Source: Mimachlamys varia (Eukaryota > Mollusca > Bivalvia > Pectinida > Pectinidae). From it: a stretch of 64,000 bases of DNA. Both the position numbers and the translations under genes were made by a program. Under the pieces are notes generated by a model, which ran no database searches, was not told the DNA's origin, and was given only the letters and a program-made list of their open reading frames with translations. The DNA lies in the NCBI GenBank assembly GCA_947623455.1, contig OX392541.1, forward strand, positions 4,912,701-4,976,700, read 5' to 3'. This document shows, piece after piece, positions 10,415-23,090 of the stretch. The first letter of the stretch is position 1; each line of letters begins with the position of its first letter.

Positions 10415-11307
10415 AATTTGTGTATGGAGGTAAAATAGGTGATGTGTCATATTGGTATTTAATTAGACCGGGCCGTTCATCATGATCAGTATAATTTATC
10501 ATGTTTTAAATAAAACATGTATGCCATGTTGATTGTAGTTGATATTAATTGTTGTTACCGGGACCAAAGTCGGCTTATACTGTGGTGCAGCGTCCATCAT
10601 CCGTCTGGCGTCAACTTTTAAGCTCTCCATCATCAGATGGTGGGCTATTGAAAATCTCCCTGTGATCGTGGTTCATCTCCTGCCCTTCCTTTATACAATG
10701 GTGCAGCGTCTGTCCTGAGATTGTCAACTTTTCCTTTAAACGACTTCTAAGGAAATACTGAATTGCGCAGAAGGGTAATAGATAACATGCGATCTGGAAC
10801 AATGTTTATGTCTGTTTGTTGTTAGTATTTCCGACCCAGAGAAGCAGAACATCCTATCTATATACATAGAGAAGGACTATTTTACACTAGTGACATGAAA
10901 TATTGGCTGGTCACATCCAGGTAAAGGTCAAGTCCTTAAATTAAAACCAAGTCATCATTCTCTATTAAAAGAAAGCACACCCAAGAGTATACTCAATCAA
11001 AGTATCAGTCATCACTTGAAGTACTGACGGAGGATAACACACAACTGTTGATACATGAGCATTTGAATTTATTAAAATGATTTGAAACTCTTAAAATAAT
11101 ATAACAGACTTTTATATCAATACACAGATGTTTGAACACTTCCTAATGAACATAGAAGTGGGGATAAAGCAGGTGAAACTGTAACCAAGTACACATTTTC
11201 CATGAACATTGCTTCATTGCATGTTTTTGTAGACGATTATGATAAAAAAAAGAATTTGTCAAGATGATATTTAGCCTTTAATCATAACTGAAAAGTGTAT
11301 CATGCAA
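10415..11307. other. Intergenic sequence with a low-copy repeat fragment
   Basis: At about 10575-10770 the sequence contains GTGGTGCAGCGTCCATCATC and a second TGGTGCAGCGTCTGTCC, followed by CAACTTTTCCTTTAAACGAC. The last block resembles the start of the pearl-like element (AACTTTTCCATTTAAAC near 8164), so this may be a left-end fragment of a related element. The rest of the stretch shows no gene or RNA. Confidence 0.4.
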
Positions 11308-12276
11308 CAACAAGAGGCCTATGGGGAGTCACGGTCATCTGAAAATCTATAATTTTTGTTGGTAATTGTAAGTTGTTTAAATATATTACTGTATTTGCCC
11401 CCTCGGACCTTGAGTGTCAATGAACAAACTTGGTATTCCTCAGCATACTACTAGGTAAATAGCAGTATCCTTGGACCTTTAGTTACTGAGAAGAAGTGTT
11501 TGAAACATTTTATGATCCCTATGACCTTGAAAGTAGATCAAGGTTAATCATTTGAACAAACTTGGTAGCCCTTCATTAAAGCATGCTACAGGCCCAATAT
11601 GGTTACACTTGGCCTTAAGATTATTGAAAAGAAGTTCTTTTTAGATTTGTGACACATTTGACTCCTGTGACCTTGAATAAAGGTCAAGGTCATTCATTTG
11701 AACAAACTTGTAAACCCTTGTTCAAGCACGCTACGAGCCAAACATCAGTATACTGGGTATTTTGGTTAATGATTTGAAGATAATTTAATAATAAAGTGGA
11801 TCAAGGTAATTTTTTCAAACAAAATTGGTAGCACTTCATCCCAGCATGCTACAGGCAAAACATCAGTATACTGGATATTTTTGGCTATTGATCAGAAGAT
11901 CTTTTACACATACAACCCCTGTGACTTTGAAAGTGGGTCAAGGTCATTCATTTAAACAAACTTGGGAGCCCTTCCACCCAGCATGCTACAGGCCAAATAA
12001 TACAAGTTCCCTGGGCCTTTCGGTTATTGAGGAGAAATTGCTTGAATAGTTTAAGACATTTGACCCCTGTGACCTTGAAATTGAGTCAAGGTCATTCATT
12101 TGAACAAACTTGGTAGCCCTTAAGCGTAGCATGGTACATGCATAATATCGGCATCCTAGGCCTTTTGGTTATTGAGAAGCTTAAGTGGTTTGAAAGAAAA
12201 GTTAATGCTCGGCAGACGACGACGGGCGGTTCATGATGGGGAATAAGTCATCCTTATTTTTGGGTCAGATGACCTA
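11308..12276 (-). mobile_element. Second pearl-like element, inverted and more diverged
   Basis: Read on the minus strand it starts at 12276 with AGGTCATCTGACCC followed by AGGATGACTT, the same left-end hairpin as the copy at 8071, and ends near 11308 with GGCCTCTTGTT, the same right end. Between are about six diverged core units, each with CAAGTTTGTTCAAA, TCAAGGTCA-type and TGACC-type blocks (on the plus strand GACCTTGAA...TCAAGGTCATTCATTTGAAC). The core units are much more diverged than those at 8.2-9.6 kb, so this copy is older or less homogenised. The plus-strand open frame 11825-12049 is a by-product. Confidence 0.75.
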
Positions 12277-12393
12277 AAAATAGTCGGTTCCAAACGATCC
12301 CAAGTCAAGATGCAGTTGTGACAATATTGAAGCATATTTTCAAATGTTATGAATGGTGCCAGATAAAAAATCATTTCAAATATTTTCTCATGG

Positions 12394-12867
12394 GTGGCAA
12401 GCAAATTAAATCAAAACAAGGGGCACTTCTGCTTTTATACAAAGAAAATTTTCTTTGAAGCGCACATATATTACACTGCATACAGCATTTCAGCGTTCCA
12501 GATAAACCAAATGTTGCTTTCGCCTATGTATGTATCATTAGTAAACCAAATTGTAGTATATCACACTATATTTACATTCTGTGTTGCCTTTGCCAATATA
12601 TCATTACTAAACCAAATTGTAGTATATCACACTATATTTACATTCTGTGTTGCCTTTGCCAATATATCATTACTAAACCAAATTGTAGTATATCACACTA
12701 TATTTACATTCTGTGTTGCCTTTGCCAATATATCATTACTAAACCAAATTGTAATATATCACACTGTATACTACAAATTGCAATGCCGCATCCCACGACG
12801 TTATTCTGACGCCCTGTTTGAGTACGTTATATCAAAGCTATGTTTAACTCTAAGGAAGAATCAATAG
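12394..12867 (+). repeat. 66-bp tandem repeat inside a 157-codon open frame
   Basis: A 66-bp unit (coding sense AATTGTAGTATATCACAC...GCCAATATATCA) occurs three times perfectly or nearly so, with a partial fourth, at about 12535-12765. Because 66 is a multiple of 3, the frame stays open and would encode a 22-residue hydrophobic repeat (NQIVVYHTIFTFCVAFANIS). The upstream and downstream parts of the frame have no recognisable domain. Copies are almost identical at the DNA level, which fits a recent tandem duplication better than protein-level selection. A small membrane protein cannot be excluded. Confidence 0.6.
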
Positions 12868-12927
12868 GTAAAGATGACCATGACAACGTCTTGCTGGGTT
12901 AGTCGGCTTTAATAAAAATGTTGACTA

Positions 12928-12977
12928 GTTTCGACACATTAGATGTGTCGTCTTCAGACGGTTCTGAAGACGACACA
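12928..12977 (-). other. Overlapping perfect hairpins with hammerhead-like core
   Basis: TGTGTCGTCTTCAGA at 12944-12958 is the exact reverse complement of TCTGAAGACGACACA at 12963-12977 (15-bp stem, 4-nt loop). A second stem, CGACACA/TGTGTCG with loop TTAGA (12932-12950), competes with it. On the minus strand the order CTGAAGA, 7-bp stem, AAAC resembles a hammerhead ribozyme core (CUGANGA, stem II, GAAAC). However, the G of GAAA is shared with the stem, and stem III is not convincing. Penelope-like retroelements are known to carry hammerhead motifs. Confidence 0.35.
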
Positions 12978-13089
12978 CCTATTGATAACTCTACTACTAC
13001 GGCTGGACTCTTGTATTCCTTGTGGAATCCGTCTACTGGGCTACACAGAACTCTACTGCACCATCTACACGGACATTGGATCTCCCTCT

Positions 13090-13850
13090 CCCCGTATTTC
13101 TAAGGAAGAATGTGATATCATAACGAAACAACAGTCAGACTTCTTACCAAAAGGCTCAACTATAAACCAATTACAATGTAGTACCTATATATGACACTAT
13201 TATGAACGATTTAGATCAGAATAATGAAATAAGATTTGTATTTTCTGATGTTAGTAAGGCGTTTGATAGAGCTTGGAATGAAGGTTTACTTTTTAAATTA
13301 GAATCATATGGTATAAAAGTGAAAATATTACAGTTGTTTGGTAAGTATCTGATAGAAAGAGTGTCACCACGAATGAAATTGCTAGCACATTTAAATACAA
13401 GGGTTCACGAAACTTTAATGTTATATTTTGTCAGCTTAGAAATCATGTTAGCAACTTGAACAGTGATTTATATAACGATCATCTGAACAAAACACCAGTA
13501 TGTAGATGTGGGTATATAAATGAAAATGTTTTTCAGTTTATATTTGAATGCCCGCTCTATACTGACATTATAATACAATTAATACAAATAATTTCTCAAT
13601 TGTATACAACTGATAACCACGACATTTATCACCTAAAAACTTTATTAAACGGGTGCAAGATACATGTATGTAGCGCAGATACCAACAAATACAGTTTACA
13701 AAATATATGTGATTTTATTCGAAAAAACAAAAAGACTAAATAAGTAATCTCACCAAAAACTTTACTTACTAAAATTTATACTATATTTCTGGTGTCATTT
13801 TTTTGATAATCATTACCACTGGTGTAAGTTATTCTACATAATTACAGATA
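13090..13850 (+). pseudogene. Truncated non-LTR retrotransposon: RT start, C-terminal zinc motif and 3' UTR
   Basis: Translations in several frames give a reverse-transcriptase fingers segment (SDFLPKGSTINQL near 13140-13178) and, after a frameshift, motif A with FVFSDVSKAFDRAW (13202-13330). The reading then jumps to the C-terminal region (FNVIFCQLRNHVSNL near 13415-13455) and a cysteine motif CRCGY...FIFECPLY (13456-13575). Motifs B and C of the palm are missing, an internal deletion of perhaps 1 kb compared with a full LINE. The frame ends at 13743, and the 3' UTR runs directly into the 53-bp satellite. This is a dead element of the EEP/RT LINE type (CR1- or Jockey-like). A 5'-truncated sister 3' end lies at 44455-44640. 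Confidence 0.8.
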
Positions 13851-16800
13851 CCTTGTTGATAATCATTGCCACTGGTGTAAGTTATTCTACATAATTACAT
13901 ATACCTTGTTGATAATCATTGCCACTGGTGTAAGTTATTCTACATAATTACAGATACCTTGTTGATAATCATTGCCACTGGTGTAAGTTATTCTACATAA
14001 TTATAGATACCTTGTTGATAATCATTGCCACTGGTGTAAGTTATTCTACATAATTACCTTGTTGATAATCATTACCACTGGTGTAAGTTATTCTACATAA
14101 TTACAGATACCTTGTTGATAATCATTGCCACTGGTGTAAGTTATTCTACATAATTACAGATACCTTGTTGATAATCATTGCCACTGGTGTAAGTTATTCT
14201 ACATAATTACATATACCTTGTTGATAATCATTACCACTGGTGTAACTTATTCTACATAATTACAGATACCTTGTTGACAATCATTACCACTGGTGTAAGT
14301 TATTCTACATAATTACCTTGTTGATAATCATTACCACTGGTGTAAGTTATTCTACATAATTACAGATACCTTGTTGATAATCATTACCACTGGTGTAAGT
14401 TATTCTACATAATTACAGATACATTGTTGATAATCATTACCACTGGTGTAAGTTATTCTACATAATTACCTTGTTGATAATCATTACCACTGGTGTAAGT
14501 TATTCTACATAATTACATATACATTGTTGATAATCATTACCACTGGTGTAAGTTATTCTACATAATTACCTTGTTGATAATCATTACCACTGGTGTAAGT
14601 TATTCTATATAATTACAGGTACCTTGTTGATAATCATTGCCACTGGTGTAAGTTATTCTACATAATTATAGATACCTTGTTGATAATCATTGCCACTGGT
14701 GTAAGTTATTCTACATAATTATAGATACCTTGTTGATAATCATTGCCACTGGTGTAAGTTATTCTACATAATTACAGACACATTACCACTGGTGTAAGTT
14801 ATTCTACATAATTACAGATACCTTGTTGATAATCATTACCACTGGTGTAAGTTATTCTACATAATTACATATACCTTGTTGATAATCATTACCACTGGTG
14901 TAAGTTATTCTACATAATTACAGATACCTTGTTGATAATCATTGCCACTGGTGTAAGTTATTCTACATAATTACATATACCTTGTTGACAATCATTGCCA
15001 CTGGTGTAAGTTATTCTACATAATTACTGGCACCTCGTTGATAATCATTGCCACTGGTGTAAGTTATTCTACATAATTACAGATACCTTGTTGATAATCA
15101 TTACCACTGGTGTAAGTTATTCTACATAATTACAGGTACCTTGTTGATAATCATTGCCACTGGTGTAAGTTATTCTACATAATTACAGATACCTTGTTGA
15201 TAATAATTGCCACTGGTGTAAGTTATTCTACATAATTACAGATACCTTGTTGATAATCATTACCACTGGTGTAAGTTATTCTACATAATTACATATACAT
15301 TGTTGATAATCATTACCACTGGTGTAAGTTATTCTACATAATTACAGATACCTTGTTGATAATCATTGCCACTGGTGTAAGTTATTCTACATAGTTACAG
15401 ATACCTTGTTGATAATCATTGCCACTGGTGTAAGTTATTCTACATAATTACAGATACCTTGTTGATAATCATTGCCACTGGTGTAAGTTATTCTACATAG
15501 TTACAGATACCTTGTTGATAATCATTGTCACTGGTGTAAGTTATTCTACATAGTTACAGATACCTTGTTGATAATCATTGCCACTGGTGTAAGTTATTCT
15601 ACATAATAACAGATACCTTGTTGATAATCATTACCACTGGTGTAAGTTATTCTACATAATAACAGATACCTTGTTGATAATCATTACCACTGATGTAAGT
15701 TATTCTACATAATTACAGATACCTTGTTGATAATCATTGCCACTGGTGTAAGTTATTCTACATAATTACTGGTACCTCGTTGATAATCATTACCACTGGT
15801 GTAAGTTATTCTACATAAATACAGATACCTTGTTGATAATCATTGTCACTGGTGTAAGTTATTCTACATAATTACAGGCACCTTGTTGATAATCATTGTC
15901 ACTGGTGTAAGTTATTCTACATAATTACAGATACCTTGTTGATAATCATTGCCACTGGTGTAAGTTATTCTACATAATTACAGATACCTTGTTGATAATC
16001 ATTACCACTGGTGTAAGTTATTCTACATAAATACAGATACCTTGTTGATAATCATTGTCACTGGTGTAAGTTATTCTACATAATTACAGGCACCTTGTTG
16101 ATAATCATTGTCACTGGTGTAAGTTATTCTACATAATTACAGGCACATTACCACTGGTGTAAGTTATTCTACATAATTACATATACCTTGTTGATAATCA
16201 TTACCACTGGTGTAAGTTATTCTACATAATTACAGATACCTTGTTGATAATCATTGCCACTGGTGTAAGTTATTCTACATAATTACAGATACCTTGTTGA
16301 TAATCATTGTCACTGGTGTAAGTTATTCTACATAATTATAGATACCTTGTTGATAATCATTGCCACTGGTGTAAGTTATTCTACATAAATATAGATACCT
16401 TGTTGATAATCATTGCCACTGGTGTAAGTTATTCTACATAATAACAGATACCTTGTTGATAATCATTGTCACTGGTGTAAGTTATTCTACATAATTACAG
16501 ATACCTTGTTGATAATCATTGTCACTGGTGTAAGTTATTCTACATAATTACAGATACCTTGTTGATAATCATTACCACTGATGTAAGTTATTCTACATAA
16601 TTACAGATACCTTGTTGATAATCATTACCACTGGTGTAAGTTATTCTACATAATTACAGATACCTTGTTGATAATCATTACCACTGGTGTAAGTTATTCT
16701 ACATAAATACAGATACCTTGTTGATAATCATTGCCACTGGTGTAAGTTATTCTACATAAATATAGATACCTTGTTGATAATCATTACCACTGGTGTAAGT

Positions 16801-19800
16801 TATTCTACATAATTACAGATACCTTGTTGATAATCATTACCACTGGTGTAAGTTATTCTACATAATTACAGATACCTTGTTGATAATCATTACCACTGGT
16901 GTAAGTTATTCTACATAATAACAGATACCTTGTTGATAATCATTACCACTGGTGTAAGTTATTCTACATAAATACAGATACCTTGTTGATAATCATTACC
17001 ACTGGTGTAAGTTATTCTACATAATTACAGATACCTTGTTGATAATCATTGCCACTGGTGTAAGTTATTCTACATAATTACATATATCTTGTTGATAATC
17101 ATTACCACTGGTGTAAGTTATTCTACATAATTACAGATACCTTGTTGATAATCATTGCCACTGGTGTAAGTTATTCTACATAGTTACAGATACCTTGTTG
17201 ATAATCATTACCACTGGTGTAAGTTATTCTACATAATTATATATACCTTGTTGATAATCATTGCCACTGGTGTAAGTTATTCTACATAATTACAGATACC
17301 TTGTTGATAATCATTGCCACTGGTGTAAGTTATTCTACATAATAACAGATACCTTGTTGATAATCATTACCACTGGTGTAAGTTATTCTACATAATTACA
17401 GATACCTTGTTGATAATCATTGCCACTGGTGTAAGTTATTCTACATAATTACAGATACATTGTTGATAATCATTACCACTGGTGTAAGTTATTCTACATA
17501 ATTACAGATACCTTGTTGATAATCATTGCCACTGGTGTAAGTTATTCTACATAATTACAGATACCTTGTTGATAATCATTGTCACTGGTGTAAGTTATTC
17601 TACATAATTACAGGCACCTTGTTGATAATCATTGTCACTGGTGTAAGTTATTCTACATAATTACAGGCACATTACCACTGGTGTAAGTTATTCTACATAA
17701 TTACAGGCACCTTGTTGATAATCATTGCCACTGGTGTAAGTTATTCTACATAATTACTGGTACCTCGTTGATAATCATTACAGCTGGTGTAAGTTATTCT
17801 ACATAATTACTGGCACCTTGTTGATAATCATTGTCACTGGTGTAAGTTATTCTACATAATAACAGATACCTTGTTGATAATCATTGTCACTGGTGTAAGT
17901 TATTCTACATAAATACAGATACCTTGTTGATAATCATTACCACTGGTGTTAGTTATTCTACATAATTACAGATACCTTGTTGATAATCATTACCACTGGT
18001 GTAAGTTATTCTACATAATTACAGATACCTTGTTGATAATCATTACCACTGGTGTAAGTTATTCTACATAATTACAGATACCTTGTTGATAATCATTGCC
18101 ACTGGTGTAAGTTATTCTACATAATTACAGATACCTTGTTGATAATCATTACCACTGGTGTAAGTTATTCTACATAATTACAGATACCTTGTTGATAATC
18201 ATTGCCACTGGTGTAAGTTACCTGTATTCTACATAATTACCTTGTTGATAATCATTACCACTGGTGTAAGTTATTCTACATAATTACCTTGTTGATAATC
18301 ATTACCACTGGTGTAAGTTATTCTACATAATTACAGATACCTTGTTGATAATCATTGCCACTGGTGTAAGTTATTCTACATAATTACAGATACCTTGTTG
18401 ATAATCATTACCACTGGTGTAAGTTATTCTACATAATTACATTGTTGATAATCATTGCCACTGGTGTAAGTTATTCTACATAATTACTGGCACCTTGTTG
18501 ATAATCATTGTCACTGGTGTAAGTTATTCTACATAATAACAGATACCTTGTTGATAATCATTGTCACTGGTGTAAGTTATTCTACATAAATACAGATACC
18601 TTGTTGATAATCATTACCACTGGTGTTAGTTATTCTACATAATTACAGATACCTTGTTGATAATCATTACCACTGGTGTAAGTTATTCTACATAATTACA
18701 GATACCTTGTTGATAATCATTACCACTGGTGTAAGTTATTCTACATAATTACAGATACCTTGTTGATAATCATTGCCACTGGTGTAAGTTATTCTACATA
18801 ATTACAGATACCTTGTTGATAATCATTACCACTGGTGTAAGTTATTCTACATAATTACAGATACCTTGTTGATAATCATTGCCACTGGTGTAAGTTACCT
18901 GTATTCTACATAATTACCTTGTTGATAATCATTACCACTGGTGTAAGTTATTCTACATAATTACCTTGTTGATAATCATTACCACTGGTGTAAGTTATTC
19001 TACATAATTACAGATACCTTGTTGATAATCATTACCACTGGTGTAAGTTATTCTACATAATTATATATACCTTGTTGATAATCATTGCCACTGGTGTAAG
19101 TTATTCTACATAATTACAGATACCTTGTTGATAATCATTGCCACTGGTGTAAGTTATTCTACATAATAACAGATACCTTGTTGATAATCATTACCACTGG
19201 TGTAAGTTATTCTACATAATTACAGATACCTTGTTGATAATCATTGCCACTGGTGTAAGTTATTCTACATAATTACAGATACATTGTTGATAATCATTAC
19301 CACTGGTGTAAGTTATTCTACATAATTACAGATACCTTGTTGATAATCATTGCCACTGGTGTAAGTTATTCTACATAATTACAGATACCTTGTTGATAAT
19401 CATTGTCACTGGTGTAAGTTATTCTACATAATTACAGGCACCTTGTTGATAATCATTGTCACTGGTGTAAGTTATTCTACATAATTACAGGCACATTACC
19501 ACTGGTGTAAGTTATTCTACATAATTACAGGCACCTTGTTGATAATCATTGCCACTGGTGTAAGTTATTCTACATAATTACTGGTACCTCGTTGATAATC
19601 ATTACAGCTGGTGTAAGTTATTCTACATAATTACTGGCACCTTGTTGATAATCATTGTCACTGGTGTAAGTTATTCTACATAATAACAGATACCTTGTTG
19701 ATAATCATTGTCACTGGTGTAAGTTATTCTACATAAATACAGATACCTTGTTGATAATCATTACCACTGGTGTTAGTTATTCTACATAATTACAGATACC

Positions 19801-21363
19801 TTGTTGATAATCATTACCACTGGTGTAAGTTATTCTACATAATTACAGATACCTTGTTGATAATCATTACCACTGGTGTAAGTTATTCTACATAATTACA
19901 GATACCTTGTTGATAATCATTGCCACTGGTGTAAGTTATTCTACATAATTACAGATACCTTGTTGATAATCATTACCACTGGTGTAAGTTATTCTACATA
20001 ATTACAGATACCTTGTTGATAATCATTGCCACTGGTGTAAGTTACCTGTATTCTACATAATTACCTTGTTGATAATCATTACCACTGGTGTAAGTTATTC
20101 TACATAATTACCTTGTTGATAATCATTACCACTGGTGTAAGTTATTCTACATAATTACAGATACCTTGTTGATAATCATTGCCACTGGTGTAAGTTATTC
20201 TACATAATTACAGATACCTTGTTGATAATCATTACCACTGGTGTAAGTTATTCTACATAATTACATTGTTGATAATCATTGCCACTGGTGTAAGTTATTC
20301 TACATAATTACTGGCACCTTGTTGATAATCATTGTCACTGGTGTAAGTTATTCTACATAATAACAGATACCTTGTTGATAATCATTGTCACTGGTGTAAG
20401 TTATTCTACATAAATACAGATACCTTGTTGATAATCATTACCACTGGTGTTAGTTATTCTACATAATTACAGATACCTTGTTGATAATCATTACCACTGG
20501 TGTAAGTTATTCTACATAATTACAGATACCTTGTTGATAATCATTACCACTGGTGTAAGTTATTCTACATAATTACAGATACCTTGTTGATAATCATTGC
20601 CACTGGTGTAAGTTATTCTACATAATTACAGATACCTTGTTGATAATCATTACCACTGGTGTAAGTTATTCTACATAATTACAGATACCTTGTTGATAAT
20701 CATTGCCACTGGTGTAAGTTACCTGTATTCTACATAATTACCTTGTTGATAATCATTACCACTGGTGTAAGTTATTCTACATAATTACCTTGTTGATAAT
20801 CATTACCACTGGTGTAAGTTATTCTACATAATTACAGATACCTTGTTGATAATCATTGCCACTGGTGTAAGTTATTCTACATAATTACAGATACCTTGTT
20901 GATAATCATTACCACTGGTGTAAGTTATTCTACATAATTACATTGTTGATAATCATTGCCACTGGTGTAAGTTATTCTACATAATTACCTTGTTGATAAT
21001 CATTACCACTGGTGTAAGTTATTCTACATAATTACATATACCTTGTTGATAATCATTACCACTGGTGTAAGTTATTCTACATAATTACATATACCTTGTT
21101 GATAATCATTGCCACTGGTGTAAGTTATTCTACATAATTACTGGCACCTTGTTGATAACAATTACCACTGGTGTAAGTTATTCTACATAATTACATATAC
21201 CTTGTTGATAATCATTGCCACTGGTGTAAGTTATTCTACATAATTACAGATACCTTGTTGATAATCATTGCCACTGGTGTAAGTTATTCTACATAATTAC
21301 AGGCACCTTGTTGATAATCATTACCACTGGTGTAAGTTATTCTACATAATAACAGATACCTTC
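13807..21363. repeat. 53-bp satellite array, about 7.6 kb
   Basis: About 145 units of CTTGTTGATAATCATTRCCA, then CTGGTGTAAGTTATTC, then TACATAATTACAGATAC (53 bp). A 47-bp form lacks AGATAC, and a shorter form lacks CTTGTTGATAATC (for example near 14779 and 16143). Marker variants reveal higher-order duplication. A GGTGTTAGTTATT variant occurs near 17948, 18625, 19772 and 20449, and TTACCTGTATTC near 18219, 18897, 20043 and 20719. This gives a 676-bp duplication nested in a duplication of about 1.82 kb (about 17.2-19.05 and 19.05-20.9 kb). The first unit overlaps the LINE 3' UTR. No open frame spans it. Confidence 0.97.
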
Positions 21364-22463
21364 CGAATATCTTTTGGATGTATTTGACTTGACTGAATGT
21401 GATCTCGTGATTATTACTGCTTTTAAATTTGAAGAGAACCAACTGCAGTCTCCATTTCAAATCAATATCATATTCTGAAATCCTACAAAATGTATATTTC
21501 TCTGTAAACTATCATACAATGTACATATCCAAGTGGGTGGATCGCCAACGTGTTGATACACAAGGACTTTTGGGCCTGTATCCCTTGGATTTATGTGGGA
21601 TGGGTTGTCAACAAATGTACATAATTTTATTAACTGATATCTAAATGAAATATTTATTACATGAACAAAGTTGGAGTTATCTCCCTTCCACTGTATATAT
21701 GGATTGTTATATGTATATTATTGTAAGTTTGTATGGGGAGGACTTGAATAGGCATATATAGCCTGATGCCAATCCAATTCACATATAATTAAAGTCAATA
21801 AAATTTGTTGGAAATGAAATCAAAGCTTTGTACTCCACCTCAGATACCATGTTTAGTGGCTTTGAATCAATCGCTTAGACGACATTGATTCAAATTAGGC
21901 TCTTCCAGTAAACGTTTACCGGCTTTATCAAAAAATTATAAAAAAAAAAAACATAAGCATTAAAACTGTTACCAGATGTAGTATACCGTCGATATGAATA
22001 CAATTTGGGTGAAAGATGAATAAGCATGTCGCCCGAAGGATACACTAAGGTTGTTTTATCCGTGGTCAAATTTTGAACAGGTTCAAAAATTGTCGCGGAT
22101 ATACCAGTACTACTACGTATGACTACGGCTACAACACGCAAAGCTACGGACCAATACAGATTGCCACGAATGATGCCGGGCCGTATCCGTAGCTACTCCG
22201 GCGTCAAATCCATGAACATGTGACCTAGGCATAACTAATTTGAAAAAGTGTATCTGCCAAATTAAACCATTCATTAAGTGACGGAAAGATTGTTCGTGTA
22301 TCTTAAATAAATAACACATGTACATAAAATGGTGTCTACAGGTGACAGATTGGATATCGGTATGCATTCATGGATAATGATTTTTCTAGTCTGACACTGA
22401 TGTTGGCCATCCAGGAGAAGGAAAGGATGTGTTTTGCTGTAAATACAATTGTAGATTCATCAC
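21364..22463. other. Satellite right flank with a retroelement-like 3' tail
   Basis: The satellite ends abruptly in CAGATACCTTCCGAATATC. At about 21655-21815 the sequence GGAGTTATCTCCCTTCCACT, GTATGGGGAGGACTTGAATA and AATTAAAGTCAATAAAATTT looks like a LINE or retroposon 3' UTR ending in a polyadenylation signal (AATAAA near 21799). I base this on general resemblance to mollusc LINE tails, so confidence is low. Open frames at 21429-21644, 21890-22141 and 22113-22367 show no family features. Confidence 0.35.
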
Positions 22464-22739
22464 ATGCTTATTGACCTGTCGCTGTCATATAAGTGCGCGT
22501 CAAATCATTTGTCTATAAAAGTAAAGAATTTGGATGTGGAGGAATGGAGGACGCAACTTTTTAATGATACAAGGAACCGAGTAAATGGGCACAGACTTAG
22601 AACATATAGAACGTATAGAAACCTCCCGGAGGCTGAACCATATGTGAGAATATATCTCCAACACAAAGGCGAATATTTTCGTCATTTCGCAGCTCGCAAT
22701 AGAGACGGACAGGTAGCCCATGTAGACCGTCTATACTAA
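22464..22739 (+). pseudogene. Possible LINE C-terminal coding fragment
   Basis: The last 70 codons of this open frame contain VEEWRTQLFNDTRNRVNGHR followed by LRTYRTYRNLPEAEPYV. This resembles the C-terminal W..xLF.D.R...G.KLRTYR.FK...E.Y pattern I know from mollusc and cnidarian non-LTR retrotransposons. No RT or endonuclease domain is nearby, and an AATAAA signal directly follows the stop. The first 20 residues do not fit the family. The assignment rests on one motif only. Confidence 0.35.
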
Positions 22740-22754
22740 TAAACACAGGCACGT

Positions 22755-23090
22755 GTGACCAGGAGAATAACCATCTATATAGATAACATAGCGAAATATG
22801 ATTAATTCAAAAAATATATAGAAACAAAAGTTTCAAATTTTCTTTTTATGTCATTAATTTTCTAATACCCTAATGGAGATAATAGCCAGATTTCAGCTTG
22901 ATAGGTCAAATTCCAAAAAAACGACTCAGAAACAGAAAAAGCTCAGTGTCTGGGTGTTTTTTGTTTGTTTTTTTTTGGTAAAATTTAACCGCTTGGCATA
23001 TCAAGCTGAAATTTGGCTACTATTTTCATTAGGGTATTAGGAAATTAATAACATAAAAAGAAAATTTGAAACTTTTGTTCGAAAATTGAC
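22755..23090. mobile_element. Foldback (palindromic) MITE-like element
   Basis: The left arm about 22826-22915 (ACAAAAGTTTCAAATTTTCT ... CTAATACCCTAATG ... TTTCAGCTTGAT) is the near-exact reverse complement of 22998-23082, with roughly 90% identity over 85 bp. About 80 bp, including a T-rich tract, separates the arms. The outer left part, GAGAATAACC...AGCGAAATATG, is shared with 56090-56130. A split copy of the same element lies inside the Helitron at about 56086-56185 and 56812-56900. It has no coding capacity. Confidence 0.75.

Noticed and set aside
13807..21363. CRISPR-like array of short repeats
   Set aside because: Units are head-to-tail without variable spacers, and the context is a eukaryotic retroelement tail.
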